This document shows, piece by piece, positions 43,458 through 52,518 of a DNA stretch of 64,000 bases; the stretch's first letter is position 1, and the number at the start of each line of letters is the position of its first letter. Source of the DNA: Glycomyces sp. YM15 (lineage in GTDB: Bacteria; Actinomycetota; Actinomycetes; Mycobacteriales; Micromonosporaceae); NCBI RefSeq assembly GCF_016918015.1, contig NZ_JAERMK010000021.1, positions 47,305 to 111,304 on the forward strand, given 5' to 3'. A model generated the notes under the pieces. The model was not told the origin of the DNA and did no database searches. It was given only the letters and a program-made list of their open reading frames with translations. Made by a program: the position numbers and the translations under genes.

Positions 43458-44750
43458 TTAGGCGGTCTCAGGATCGAACGGCGGCGTAAACCCGTTGTCA
43501 CGCGCCGCTTCCAGGTCGCGTCGGGACAGGACTGTGCCGTCCGGCCACGGGAACTGACATAGCTCGTGCAGACCCGGGTTCGGCTTGCCGTGGAGTTGCG
43601 GCCGCGACGCCATGTCGTCGAGGAGGCGGCCGAGGGTGACCGCGAGCGTGAACGGGCCGCCACCGCCGTAGCCCCATGCGACGCCGTCGCCAGCGAGCTC
43701 AGGCGCGATCCACAGTTGCCCGTCCGTGTCGCGGATCCACACGCCGGTGTCGCCACCGGACAGAATCACCGAGTCCAGCGAAGCCATCGTCGGGATCGCA
43801 GCGGGGACGAGGGTGCGAATGATCTTGCGGGAGTCTTCAGCAGCGACCGCACCGGACGCCGGATCGACAAGGTACTGCTGGATCGGCCACTCTTCGAACA
43901 GGACATGCGCGGCTTTCCACGATGACGGTTCGAGGCGTGCGAACCACTCGGCAGCCCACTGGTTTTGACGAGGGTCGACGCTCGTGAATGCTGCGTACGG
44001 CATTGTGCCGTCTCCGCTCGTCCAGGACCGCATAGTCTGTAGCGCGGCCGCGGCCGTGTCGTCGTTGCGCTCGAGCACGTCGAGCCATCCTGCGCGAGTC
44101 GTGGTCTCGTCGAGTTCGCCGGGTTCAGGGACCGGATATGGATTGGCGCCCCAGGCCAGGTCGTGGTGCTTGCAGGCGTCGATCAGCTCGGCGATGTCGC
44201 TCTGTGCGTACTTGTAGTCCCTCCAGAGCGCTTCTGCAGCGAATTGCGTCAACGCGCGGTGCGCTGGCGTGTCCGGCTCGCACGTGGCGGCTGCGATGAG
44301 GACTGGAGCGACGTCGATGTCACGCGCGAGCGCGCTCACGGGCCCCTGATCGGGCTGCCACCGCTTGATGATGTCGAATGTTCGCAGGTTCGCTGGGAAC
44401 AGCGGCGGCGCGAAGCCGAGCACGTGGGTGATTTCTTCCCACCGGATGAGGGGTTCGTTGTGGTCGGGGAAGTGGTCTGTCCACAGTCGCAGTTCGGGCG
44501 TGGACGCCCAGATGCCGCCACTGCTGTAGACGACGGCTTCAACGTCGCCCAGTTCCTCGCGCCAGGTGCGCCATTCGGACATGGACCGCCCGGGGTGGAC
44601 GATGGCGACGCGACCTTCAGAACGCGACCAGACTTGCGCTGTCGCGCCGCCGAGGTCGTAGGCGCCTTCGTACGGCGCGGGTTCGATCAGCGCGGGCCAG
44701 GTGCGGGGGTCGACGGTGGTCGGTTCGGGAGTGGTACGGCGTCGGAACAA
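43458..44750 (-). CDS. Hypothetical protein (430 aa)
   Basis: Not recognised. Features are a charged N-terminus (MFRRRTTPEPTTVDPRTWP), a segment IRWEEITHVLGFAPPLFPANLRTFDI, a Trp- and Glu-rich middle (WAAEWFARLEPSSWKAAHVLFEEWPIQ), and a glycine-rich stretch (AWGYGGGGPF) near the C-terminus. No membrane helix or metal motif is evident. It runs leftward, divergent from def with a 146-base AT-richer gap that should hold both promoters. Confidence 0.6.
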   Translation of the reverse strand: MFRRRTTPEPTTVDPRTWPALIEPAPYEGAYDLGGATAQVWSRSEGRVAIVHPGRSMSEWRTWREELGDVEAVVYSSGGIWASTPELRLWTDHFPDHNEPLIRWEEITHVLGFAPPLFPANLRTFDIIKRWQPDQGPVSALARDIDVAPVLIAAATCEPDTPAHRALTQFAAEALWRDYKYAQSDIAELIDACKHHDLAWGANPYPVPEPGELDETTTRAGWLDVLERNDDTAAAALQTMRSWTSGDGTMPYAAFTSVDPRQNQWAAEWFARLEPSSWKAAHVLFEEWPIQQYLVDPASGAVAAEDSRKIIRTLVPAAIPTMASLDSVILSGGDTGVWIRDTDGQLWIAPELAGDGVAWGYGGGGPFTLAVTLGRLLDDMASRPQLHGKPNPGLHELCQFPWPDGTVLSRRDLEAARDNGFTPPFDPETA

Positions 44751-44896
44751 GTGCGAGCCCTTCTCGAGGTGCGATCAACCGCAGGCTCAAACCTTCATCG
44801 AGTGTGGTGCTATTCCTTACGCACGCCAGGGAATGCCCGCTGTCGTCTACCCGACAGGCCACCCCTGGGGGATAGCGCTGCTCTTACGATGAGCTG

Positions 44897-45460
44897 ATGC
44901 AGACCCCAAGTCAGGTCATGGCCGACCTGGGCATCGTCCAAGACCCCGCGGTGATCCTCCGTCAGGTGGCGCGACGCTTTGACCTCCCGCGTGAAGCCGA
45001 CAGGGCCAGGCAGGTCGCCGCCGACCTGGAGGCTACCGCCGCGCGTATCGCCCGCGTCCACGACTTCACCGGCAAAGGCCGCGGCCTCGCCGCTTCGCAG
45101 ATCGGCGTGGATGCCGCTGCGGCCGTGGTCTACCCGCCAGGAACAGCGGCGCCGCTGGTCCTGCTGAACCCGGTCGTGGTCAGCTCAAGCGCCGAGACGG
45201 ACCTGCAATTCGAAGGGTGCCTGAGCTTCTTTGACACCCGCAGCCGCATCCCCCGGCCGCTGTCGGTCCGGGTTGAACACGCCGACTTCGAAGGGGCGAT
45301 GCACGTCACGGATTTCAAAGACGGCCAGGCTCGGCTTGTACTCCACGAGGTCGACCACCTCTATGGCGTGCTGTGCAAAGACCATCTGCCGGAGGGGCAG
45401 GAGCCGACTCCGGTCGAGGAGTACCGCGGCACCGGTGCCGCCTGGAAGTACGCCGAATAG
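44897..45460 (+). CDS. def: Peptide deformylase
   Basis: The product has 187 residues. All three metalloprotease motifs are present: GLAASQIGVD (~62-71), EGCLSFFD (~106-113) and HEVDHLYG (~150-157), supplying Gln, Cys and two His with the catalytic Glu. It removes formyl from the initiator methionine of new proteins. An N-terminal helix of ~45 residues precedes the core, normal for actinobacterial forms. Phage-borne copies are known from marine phages. Here it lies in a region of accessory genes, not next to fmt. Confidence 0.93.
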   Translation: MQTPSQVMADLGIVQDPAVILRQVARRFDLPREADRARQVAADLEATAARIARVHDFTGKGRGLAASQIGVDAAAAVVYPPGTAAPLVLLNPVVVSSSAETDLQFEGCLSFFDTRSRIPRPLSVRVEHADFEGAMHVTDFKDGQARLVLHEVDHLYGVLCKDHLPEGQEPTPVEEYRGTGAAWKYAE

Positions 45461-45551
45461 CTGTGGGCCGGTCGCTTTTGCGGCGCCGTTAACGGACGAG
45501 CCGACTGGTCGAGAGGCGTGCGAAGCACCTGCGGCCCCGTACATTGTGAGG

Positions 45552-46694
45552 ATGACGGACGGCTCGCATTCTTGGCTTCCTGAACACCAACTCGGAGTTG
45601 CTGCGACACTGTCGCACGCGGACGACTTGATCGGACAAGTCGGTGACCTGCTTTTCGAGTACCAGCTGCAGCCAGATGTGCTGCGATTGGCCGAGGTGCC
45701 AACGGGCGCGTTCAGCAAGACGGTCGTGGAACGAGTAGCGCCGATCCCACGGAAGGTGCCACTGCTCGTGGCCGATGCACTGGTGGCGCTGCGAGCTGCG
45801 CTCGAACATGTACTGTTTGCCGAGGTTGAGTTCTTGGACGGTTCGCCACTGGACAAGAAGGCGGCACGACTCATCGAGATGCCCGCGTCAACGACGTGGG
45901 AGCACTTCGAGGAATGGAAGAAGCAGCGACGACGTAACGGTCCGCCTTCGCTGCGGACCGGCGGGGCCCTGCTGCGGCGCATCGGCGGGTTGCAACCGTA
46001 CCATCGCCCACACGACCCGCACGAGCACCCGTTGGCCCGCTTGACGCTTCACACGAATCACGCGAAGCATCGGATGCCTGCGGTCACCGCGGTCCGCTTG
46101 GCTGCCATGTACCGGGACGATCAGCGGCCCCGATCCCTCAAGGATCTTCCACCGCGGCCGGAGACTCCAATGCGCGTCGGTGATGTCCTTGCTGAGACTC
46201 CGATCGGCGTGCAAATCCCCGTCAGCTTGTTCCCGACAATCGGTATCAATCGGCCGGACACCGATCGGTGGCCGGTGCTGATGCACGAACTCGACGAGAT
46301 CTTCCATTGGGTCCGAACCCAGGCGGTACCACGCCTGATCACGAGCACCGACCCGCCCTCGCCCGCACTGCCGACGCATTACGAGATCGCTGTCGGGCAC
46401 GAAAACGAGCGTCAGGCAATAGCCGCGGGGTCGACCACGTCGGCCGCGGAACGCCACAGCAACCGCACGAATGCGGCGTGGGCTCGGGAGGAACTCGTCC
46501 ACCTGATCGGGCAGATGCCGAGTGCACCAACCTGCGCCCAGATCGTGGCATGGCTCGACCACTTGACCGACGAGGAAGTTGTTGCACGAGTGAAGCGGCT
46601 GCATCCGACCGACAGCCAGTACAACGCTGCGGTCATGGCCGGATTGCGCGCGGAAGCTTCCGACTTCGAAGATGACCAATCCGCGTCGGCGTGA
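45552..46694 (+). CDS. Hypothetical protein (380 aa)
   Basis: ATG 45552 was chosen because the frame further upstream lies over the def gene. The product has SWLPEHQLGVAATLSHADDLIGQVGDL, VALRAALEHVLFAEVEF, RPHDPHEHPLARLTLHTNHAKHRMPAVTA and a C-terminal helical part. The plan (helical N-terminal half followed by HxxN-rich centre) recurs in unnamed actinomycete proteins. No function is claimed. It converges on dnaE2, stopping 33 bases before its end. Confidence 0.6.
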   Translation: MTDGSHSWLPEHQLGVAATLSHADDLIGQVGDLLFEYQLQPDVLRLAEVPTGAFSKTVVERVAPIPRKVPLLVADALVALRAALEHVLFAEVEFLDGSPLDKKAARLIEMPASTTWEHFEEWKKQRRRNGPPSLRTGGALLRRIGGLQPYHRPHDPHEHPLARLTLHTNHAKHRMPAVTAVRLAAMYRDDQRPRSLKDLPPRPETPMRVGDVLAETPIGVQIPVSLFPTIGINRPDTDRWPVLMHELDEIFHWVRTQAVPRLITSTDPPSPALPTHYEIAVGHENERQAIAAGSTTSAAERHSNRTNAAWAREELVHLIGQMPSAPTCAQIVAWLDHLTDEEVVARVKRLHPTDSQYNAAVMAGLRAEASDFEDDQSASA

Positions 46695-46727
46695 TGTCGT
46701 CGAGGAATCCTCACTGATCTCGCGCCC

Positions 46728-49700
46728 TCACCGGTAGTCGCGCGACCCTACGGCTACCGCGCCGATGTCGAGCAGCGTGAGCTTGTCCGCGATCAGGTTC
46801 GGCATGGCGCCGGGTGCGGCGTCTACAGCAAACTCGACCGTGCCGCGGATGACGAGTGCTTTCGCGAGCGTGGCCGTGTCCCGCCAGCGCTGCCACAGTC
46901 CGGCCGAGCAGATGACGTTCGCGATCCCCGTTTCGTCTTCAAGGCTGAGGAACGTGACGCCGCGCGCGGTTGGGGGCCGCTGCCGGTGGGTGATGATCCC
47001 GGCGATGCTCACGCGCGCACCGGCTTCGGCGGTACGGAGGTCGCTGATGAGGGTGACATGGTCGGTGTTGAGCGCGGCGCGGGCGAGGCTGATCGGGTGC
47101 GTGTTGACGGAGAGGCCGTAGCCGGCGTAGTCGGCGCGGGCGAGGTCGGCGGCCGACATGCCCGGGAGTGCGGGCGGCGGGGCGGCTGGGTTGGTTCCGG
47201 CGATCATGCCGGGCCGTTCGAGCGGGAGGCCGGCGGACCACAGGGCGGCGCGTCGGTCGGTGGTGATGGAGGCGAGCGCGCCAGCGGTCGCGAGGTGTTT
47301 GAGGTCGCCGCGGTTGAGGTCGGCGCGGCGGGTGAGGTCGGGAAGGTCAGTGAACGGGCCGTTTTCGGTGCGGGCGTCGGCTATCCGCACTGTGGCGGCC
47401 GCGGCGAGCCCGTGGACCATGTCGAGGCCGAGGCGCAGGTCCGCAGACCCGCGCACGGGCTCGACCGCACCGCGGTCGGTGGTCGTGAGGATCGTGTCGG
47501 CGGCGCTGGCGTTCACTTCGGGCGGGTAAGCGGTGATGCCGTGCCGCTGCGCGTCGGCGATCAGGCTCGCGGGCGAGTAGAACCCCATGGGTTGGGAGTT
47601 GAGCAGACCCATGTAGAACGCGGCCGGGTAGTGCACTTTCATCCACGCGGACGCGTACACGATGTGGGCGAACGACGCGGAGTGCGATTCGGGGAAGCCG
47701 AAGTCGGCGAACGCTTTGATCTGGTCCCAGTATCGGTCGGCTTCGTCGCCGGTGATGTCGTTGGCGGCCATGCCGTCGTAGAAGCGGGCCCGGAGGGCTT
47801 CCATTCGTTCGGTGGAGCGTTTCGCGCCCATGGCGCGGCGCAGCTGGTCGGCTTCACCGCCGGAGAAGTCCGCGAGTCGCATCGCCATCTGCATCAACTG
47901 CTCTTGGTAGAGCGGGACGCCGTAGGTTTTCGCGAGGACGGGCCTGATGAGGGGGTGGACGAGGTGTTCCCACGGCTCGCCGTGTCGGCGGCGCAGGATC
48001 GGGTGGACGGCGCCGCCTTGGATCGGGCCGGGCCGGATCAAGGCCACTTCCATGACGATGTCGGCGAAGTTGCGCGGGCGCAGTCGCGGCAGGGTCGACA
48101 TTTGCGCGCGGGACTCCACTTGGAACACACCGACAGTGTCGGCCGCGCACAGCAGGTCGTAGACCGCTGCGTCGTCCGGGGGGAGCATCGCAAGGTCCAC
48201 CTGGTCGCCGTGGTGTTCGGCGATGCCGTCGACCATGTGGTGGAGCGCTTCGAGCATGCCCAGGCCGAGGAGGTCGAACTTCACGAGGCCGGCGAACGCC
48301 GCGCCCTCTTTGTCCCACTGGAGGACGGTGCGGCCTTTCATACGGGCGGGTTCAATGGGGACGATCTCGGAGACGGGCTGCTCGGTGAGGACCATGCCGC
48401 CGGGGTGGATCCCGAGGTGCTGCGGCAGGCCAGTGAGCGCTTCGGCGAGCGCTTGGACGTCGGCGGGGATCGCGGTCGCTTCGCTCGCATCGACTTTCCG
48501 GTAATGGGAGAGGCGCTTCGACCAGGTGACGGCCTGGTCCGGTGGGTGCCCGAGCGCTTTCGCGGCGTCGCGCACCGCACTGCGCGGCCGGTACGTGATC
48601 GTGTTGGCCACCAAGGCGGCGCGGCGGCGCCCGTACCGTTCGTACACGTACTGGATGACTTCTTCGCGGCGGCCGGACTCGATGTCGACGTCGATGTCGG
48701 GCGGGCCGTCGCGTTCGGGCGCGAGGAACCGTTCGAACAGGAGCCCGAAGCTGACGGGGTCTACGTTGGTGATGCCGAGGGCGTAGCAGACCGCGGAGTT
48801 GGCGGCCGACCCGCGGCCTTGGCAGTAGATGTTCCGGTCGCGGCAGAATTGCACGAGGTCGGTGACGATGAGGAAGTAGCCGCAGAAGCCGAGGTCGCGG
48901 ATGACGGCCAGTTCGCGGTCGAGTTGCGCGTACGCGCCGGGGACGCGTTCGGCGCCGAGCGGCCCGTACCGTTTGCGGGCGCCTTCAAGCGTGAGCTGCG
49001 CAAGGAACGAGTAGTCATCGTGCCAGTCCGGCACGGGGAAGTGCGGCAGCTTCGGAGCGAGCAGCTGGAGGTCGAACGCGGTGTCGGCGCCGATCCGGGC
49101 GGCGTTCGCGACCGCTTCGGGATAGTCAAGGAACCTCGACAGCATCTCCGGGCCGTTCCGCAGGTGCGCGGCACCGTACGCGGGCAAGTAGGGGTCCATG
49201 TCCTCAAGCGACCGGTTGGCGCGGACGGCTGCGAGCGCGGCCGCGACGGGGGCGCGCTCAGGGCGGGCGTAGTGCGCTCCGGTCGTGGCCACGAGCGGCA
49301 GGCCGTGGCGGGCCGCGAGCGCGGCGAGGACATCCATGCGTTCAGCGTCAGCAGGCTGGGACGGGAAAGCGACCTCAACCGCGAGATTGTCGCCGCCGAA
49401 CCGGTCGGCCAGGTCGGCCAGGCGCGCGTCAGCTTGATGCCAGCCGCCGGCGTCCAGGGCCCGGCCGAGAGGGCCCTTGCGGCCGCCGGTGAGGATCTGC
49501 CATTCCCCGGCTCGAGCGTCGTCAGCGAGCGCGTCAGGGTCATACGCCGGGAGGTCTTTCTCGCCGCCGGCGAGCTTTGCTTCAGTGATCGCCGCCGACA
49601 GCCGCCGGTACCCGGCGGGCCCGCGCGCGAGGACGATCAGGTGCTCCCCGGCAGGGTCGGGCTGTCCGCGGCGAGGCCCAGACATGCCGAGGTTCAGTTC

Positions 49701-49904
49701 CGCGCCGAACACGGTCGCCAAGCCGTTCTCCGCGGCCGCGGCCGCGAGTTCCGGGACGGCGTAGAGGCCGTCGTGGTCGGTGACGGCGAGCGCAGACAGC
49801 CCCAGGCGGGCCGCTTCGAGGGCAAGGTCAGCGGGGGAGTCCGCGCCGTCGGCGAACGAATAGAAGGAGTGGGCGTGGAGTTCCGCGTACGGCACCGTCG
49901 TCAT
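46728..49904 (-). CDS. dnaE2: DNA polymerase III alpha-type, DnaE2/ImuC-like
   Basis: The product has 1058 residues. An N-terminal PHP domain (ELHAHSFYSFADGADSP; VTDHDGLYAVPE) is followed by the polymerase core with GRGSAANSAVCYALGIT and the catalytic PDIDVDIESGRR (~397-408), a finger region (LYQEQLMQMAMRLADFSGGEAD), and a C-terminal OB fold (VSIAGIITHRQRPPTARGVTFLSLEDETG). Sequence style matches DnaE2, the error-prone alpha subunit of actinobacteria. ImuA and ImuB partners are not found nearby. It is translated in overlap with a small upstream gene (ATGA). A long forward frame on the other strand is its shadow. Confidence 0.93.
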   Translation of the reverse strand: MTTVPYAELHAHSFYSFADGADSPADLALEAARLGLSALAVTDHDGLYAVPELAAAAAENGLATVFGAELNLGMSGPRRGQPDPAGEHLIVLARGPAGYRRLSAAITEAKLAGGEKDLPAYDPDALADDARAGEWQILTGGRKGPLGRALDAGGWHQADARLADLADRFGGDNLAVEVAFPSQPADAERMDVLAALAARHGLPLVATTGAHYARPERAPVAAALAAVRANRSLEDMDPYLPAYGAAHLRNGPEMLSRFLDYPEAVANAARIGADTAFDLQLLAPKLPHFPVPDWHDDYSFLAQLTLEGARKRYGPLGAERVPGAYAQLDRELAVIRDLGFCGYFLIVTDLVQFCRDRNIYCQGRGSAANSAVCYALGITNVDPVSFGLLFERFLAPERDGPPDIDVDIESGRREEVIQYVYERYGRRRAALVANTITYRPRSAVRDAAKALGHPPDQAVTWSKRLSHYRKVDASEATAIPADVQALAEALTGLPQHLGIHPGGMVLTEQPVSEIVPIEPARMKGRTVLQWDKEGAAFAGLVKFDLLGLGMLEALHHMVDGIAEHHGDQVDLAMLPPDDAAVYDLLCAADTVGVFQVESRAQMSTLPRLRPRNFADIVMEVALIRPGPIQGGAVHPILRRRHGEPWEHLVHPLIRPVLAKTYGVPLYQEQLMQMAMRLADFSGGEADQLRRAMGAKRSTERMEALRARFYDGMAANDITGDEADRYWDQIKAFADFGFPESHSASFAHIVYASAWMKVHYPAAFYMGLLNSQPMGFYSPASLIADAQRHGITAYPPEVNASAADTILTTTDRGAVEPVRGSADLRLGLDMVHGLAAAATVRIADARTENGPFTDLPDLTRRADLNRGDLKHLATAGALASITTDRRAALWSAGLPLERPGMIAGTNPAAPPPALPGMSAADLARADYAGYGLSVNTHPISLARAALNTDHVTLISDLRTAEAGARVSIAGIITHRQRPPTARGVTFLSLEDETGIANVICSAGLWQRWRDTATLAKALVIRGTVEFAVDAAPGAMPNLIADKLTLLDIGAVAVGSRDYR

Positions 49905-50200
49905 GGCAGCCTGCCGTAGAGCTGCGGTGAGTTCCGGGAGCGTCGTCGACGCGTCGAACTCGCCGGTGGCCGGGGAATGTCGGAGGTGTCTGGCAGTGTG
50001 TACCGCGCGGGTATCCCCGCCCCAGCGGCCAGCGCCGCCGGGGCGGGTGCCACGTCGCCGGTACGCCGAAGACCTATCCCGGCAGCGAGCACTCCCAGAA
50101 AGGTGCGCACAGCATTGCCAGCCGACATGATGGCAACCCCCGTAGCCGCAGTATCGAACTCTTGTTCGATAAATCTATCGCGAAGTGAACGGTCTGTCAC
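49901..50200 (-). CDS. Small protein upstream of dnaE2
   Basis: The product has 99 residues, and its TGA overlaps the dnaE2 ATG, strong evidence for translation. It has TGVAIMSAGNAVRTFLGVLAAGIGLRR, a hydrophobic central helix, then a proline-rich tail (PAPAALAAGAGIP; DIPRPPASSTRRRR). It bears no likeness to ImuA or ImuB. A helper of the polymerase is possible but inferred from position only. Confidence 0.55.
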   Translation of the reverse strand: MTDRSLRDRFIEQEFDTAATGVAIMSAGNAVRTFLGVLAAGIGLRRTGDVAPAPAALAAGAGIPARYTLPDTSDIPRPPASSTRRRRSRNSPQLYGRLP

Positions 50201-50363
50201 CTGTACTGCAATGCAAGGAAACAGCGTTGCACCTCTGAGCGCACAAGCCGCTGACCTGCACTTATTGTGAAGAGTGGCCTCGATCGCAGGCCAAGGTCAA
50301 AACGCGGTTGCGACACGCGCGCGGGTGATGCCCGGTATCGAGGACCAGGCTGCATAGTGGGGC

Positions 50364-51437
50364 ATGGACCCCACCATCCTCGTCTCGGACTGGCCCGCAC
50401 GGATCTACCCCATCACGCGAGCCCTCGTGGCCCTGGCCAGCCTTGACCTCACGGGACACCTGCAAGCGGGCGCGCCGCGGCCGCGAGCGACACCACCAGC
50501 GATCGCCGCGTTCGAGTACACCACCGGCTGCCGTCTCGACGCCGGCCACCGCCGTTTCCTCACCTACATGAACGGCTGGCCCGTGCTGTGGCCCGTCAAC
50601 CTGTTCGGACTGCCTGAACTCAGCGACCGGCACCGCATGACGCGGATGACGAACGAACTGGCGGCGACCGGCGATCTTGCCCCCGCGGGGCTCGAGCCTG
50701 CTGACGTGTACCCGGTCGCGTGGGCGCGTGAAGGAGGCACGGCAGTGATCGTGCGTCCTGGCCGCCCCCGCGCGGGCGAGGTCATGTGGTGCGAAGGCGT
50801 GACCACGACCGTCTACAACAGCTTCACCGTGTTCTTCGACGCGGCTGCGGCGCGACTGCTCACGATCACCGGACCGCTCGCTGGCGGCACCGAGGCCGAC
50901 GATGAGGACGAGCGGTTACCGCTCGGACTGATTCGGTGCGGTGATGCCGATCAGGCCCTGGTCGCGTGCACGGGTGATCCACCGGACCGCGGTGCCTTTC
51001 GGGACGTTGAGCCGTGCCGCGACTTCCTGCTGCGCAGGGAAACCGCACGCGGTCGCACGCAGATACCAAGCGGCAACAGCGTTCAGGACGGCGTCGGTAG
51101 GGCCCGCCGAAGCGTCGACGGGCGCCGGTTCGGGCCAGTACTGCGGAATGACGTCACGGACGCCGGCAGCGGTGATGCCCGCGAGCGGTACCGCCCGCAA
51201 GTCCGAGGCACTGACCGGGCCGTCGTCACTCGAGGACACGGCGACGTTCCGGGCTCCGTAGACGCCCGCGGTCTCCTGCCACGCCGCGGAGATGGTCACC
51301 GCCGCACCGTTGCTCATGACCGCGGAGATCCTGAGGTATCGCGGAAGGTCGACCCCGGGGGCAGGGGTGACGATGTCGCCAGTGACTGGCTCGGCGGTCG
51401 TTTCGAAGTCTGGCACGGCCACACCATACCCGTTTGA
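50364..51437 (+). CDS. SUKH (SMI1/KNR4-like) protein with an antisense-overlapping extension
   Basis: The first ~190 of 357 residues fit the SUKH fold: PPAIAAFEYTTGCRLDAGHRRFLTYMNGWPVL, then NLFGLPEL and a WAREGGTAVIV strand. SUKH proteins are often immunity proteins for nuclease toxins. From ~185 the frame runs antisense through the HTH gene at 50916-51422 with an Arg/Gly/Asp-rich composition that looks non-coding. The natural stop was probably near 50915 and has been lost, or the extension is tolerated. The start at 50364 has a divergent promoter gap to the left. Confidence 0.65.
   Translation: MDPTILVSDWPARIYPITRALVALASLDLTGHLQAGAPRPRATPPAIAAFEYTTGCRLDAGHRRFLTYMNGWPVLWPVNLFGLPELSDRHRMTRMTNELAATGDLAPAGLEPADVYPVAWAREGGTAVIVRPGRPRAGEVMWCEGVTTTVYNSFTVFFDAAAARLLTITGPLAGGTEADDEDERLPLGLIRCGDADQALVACTGDPPDRGAFRDVEPCRDFLLRRETARGRTQIPSGNSVQDGVGRARRSVDGRRFGPVLRNDVTDAGSGDARERYRPQVRGTDRAVVTRGHGDVPGSVDARGLLPRRGDGHRRTVAHDRGDPEVSRKVDPGGRGDDVASDWLGGRFEVWHGHTIPV
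50916..51422 (-). CDS. HTH protein, actinomycete type
   Basis: The product has 168 residues. The C-terminal AVAAWYLRATACGFPAQQEVAARLNVPKG then RWITRARDQGLIGI is a helix-turn-helix often found in actinomycete phage and integrative elements. The N-terminal half is beta-rich (LPRYLRISAVMSNGAAVTISAAWQE). It overlaps the whole extension of the SUKH frame on the other strand, and coding style favours this strand there. Confidence 0.7.
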   Translation of the reverse strand: MAVPDFETTAEPVTGDIVTPAPGVDLPRYLRISAVMSNGAAVTISAAWQETAGVYGARNVAVSSSDDGPVSASDLRAVPLAGITAAGVRDVIPQYWPEPAPVDASAGPTDAVLNAVAAWYLRATACGFPAQQEVAARLNVPKGTAVRWITRARDQGLIGITAPNQSER

Positions 51438-51535
51438 GATAGCGCCGTCAAAGTTAATGCACTATACTTGACAAGAACATCTCATTGTATTGCCGAAGCT
51501 CTCTGGGCCGACGACTGTCCTGAAAGGCCATTGAC
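51438..51535 (+). promoter_or_regulatory. AT-rich promoter-like region before the second small-gene block
   Basis: TATACT at 51473-51478 and TTGACA at 51477-51482, within a stretch richer in A and T than the genes around it, suggest promoter elements for the rightward block from 51536 and perhaps for the leftward HTH gene. TTGAGA at 51433 could be a -35 for an upstream start. No perfect -35/-10 pair with 16-18 spacing is seen. Confidence 0.4.
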
Positions 51536-51739
51536 ATGCCCCGTGTCGAAAACGCCCCCGACATCATCGTGAACCTCAACCGCAGGTTCGCCAAGCAGGC
51601 GATTGCAGCACTGAGCGAAGGCATCGGGCATTTGTACGATCAGGATCAGCAGGTCGAAATGGCAGCGCTGCAAACGCTCCGGGACAGCATCATTTCCGCG
51701 GGCGAACCGAATTTCGGCACCGGCTGGCACCAGGAGTAG
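51536..51739 (+). CDS. Small helical protein
   Basis: The product has 67 residues, with TGAAAGG upstream of the ATG. APDIIVNLNRRFAKQAIAALSEGIGHLYDQDQQVEMAALQTL is amphipathic helix throughout. It is first in the second rightward block. Function unknown. Confidence 0.55.
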   Translation: MPRVENAPDIIVNLNRRFAKQAIAALSEGIGHLYDQDQQVEMAALQTLRDSIISAGEPNFGTGWHQE

Positions 51740-51745
51740 CTTGCG

Positions 51746-52276
51746 ATGAACGGTGAGGCAAAGCCAAACACCAGCGGGACCGACCCCGTGACTCGGCCGC
51801 TGTCGCCTGAGGAGCACGCCGTGATGGCCGTGCTCACCGGCGAGTCTGAGTGCTCGTGGCATGTCGGATGTGACCCCGTCGAATGCTACGAGCCGCGAGC
51901 CCGCGCCATCGTTGCCGCGCTGCGGCCACTGATTGGCGCGGCTGCCCTGCGCTGGGTCGCCGCCGAACGCGACCGCTGGGCCGGGTACTGCTGCCACGAC
52001 CACATGGCCGAAGTCGTCATGACCGCCGCCGACGAGATCGCATCCGGTACGGCCGGCAAGACGCCCGTCGACGCGGACGATGCCCGCCGTGAGCGTCAGG
52101 CGCAAACGCTGCGGTCGCTCGTGTTCGGCCTGGACTGGGACTCGATCGAACCGTTCCTCGACGATGGAGCGGACCCGGAAGAACTGACGACTGTTGACGC
52201 CGTAACCGCGTTCCGCAGCTACGTCGAAGCCCAAGCCGCCGCCCTGTGCCGCTCCGCTTCCGAGGTTGCTCAATGA
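51746..52276 (+). CDS. Hypothetical protein
   Basis: The product has 176 residues. VTRPLSPEEHAVMAVLTGESECSWHVGC, EPRARAIVAALRPLIGAAALRWVAAERDRW, and a C-terminal helical part (DAVTAFRSYVEAQAAAL) follow a plan seen again at 52515 (LSPAETAVAAAL ... AARAAVAAAAPLILEHAA). These may be descendants of one gene. It overlaps the next start by four bases. Confidence 0.6.
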   Translation: MNGEAKPNTSGTDPVTRPLSPEEHAVMAVLTGESECSWHVGCDPVECYEPRARAIVAALRPLIGAAALRWVAAERDRWAGYCCHDHMAEVVMTAADEIASGTAGKTPVDADDARRERQAQTLRSLVFGLDWDSIEPFLDDGADPEELTTVDAVTAFRSYVEAQAAALCRSASEVAQ

Positions 52277-52518
52277 CCGCCTCCGAGATGAAGGGCCCCT
52301 CCACGATGGCCGACGTGCCAGCAGACACCCGCCACAACGTCATGGTCGAGTTCGAGGGGTCCTTCGCGGAGGTCACCATCGAACGCGACTGGGAAGGCTT
52401 CCTGCAGATGGAAGTCACCGGAAGCACCGGCCGTGCCCACACCAGCGTTGACGTCCCCGCCTTGGAAGTCCTCCGGGACTTCCTGAATGACGTCATTACC
52501 AAGGAGACCCCTCGATGA
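52273..52518 (+). CDS. Small hypothetical protein
   Basis: The product has 81 residues from an ATG overlapping the previous stop; ATG 52306 (ADVPADTRHN) is an alternative start. VMVEFEGSFAEVTIERDWEGFLQMEVTGS suggests a small beta-barrel. Overlap with the next gene (ATGA) shows coupling. Confidence 0.55.
   Translation: MTASEMKGPSTMADVPADTRHNVMVEFEGSFAEVTIERDWEGFLQMEVTGSTGRAHTSVDVPALEVLRDFLNDVITKETPR

Noticed and set aside
46986..49919. 977-codon forward frame opposite dnaE2
   Set aside because: It mirrors the polymerase codons (Val/Gly/Arg-rich, no motifs), a known effect in GC-rich genes; the reverse strand has all polymerase motifs.
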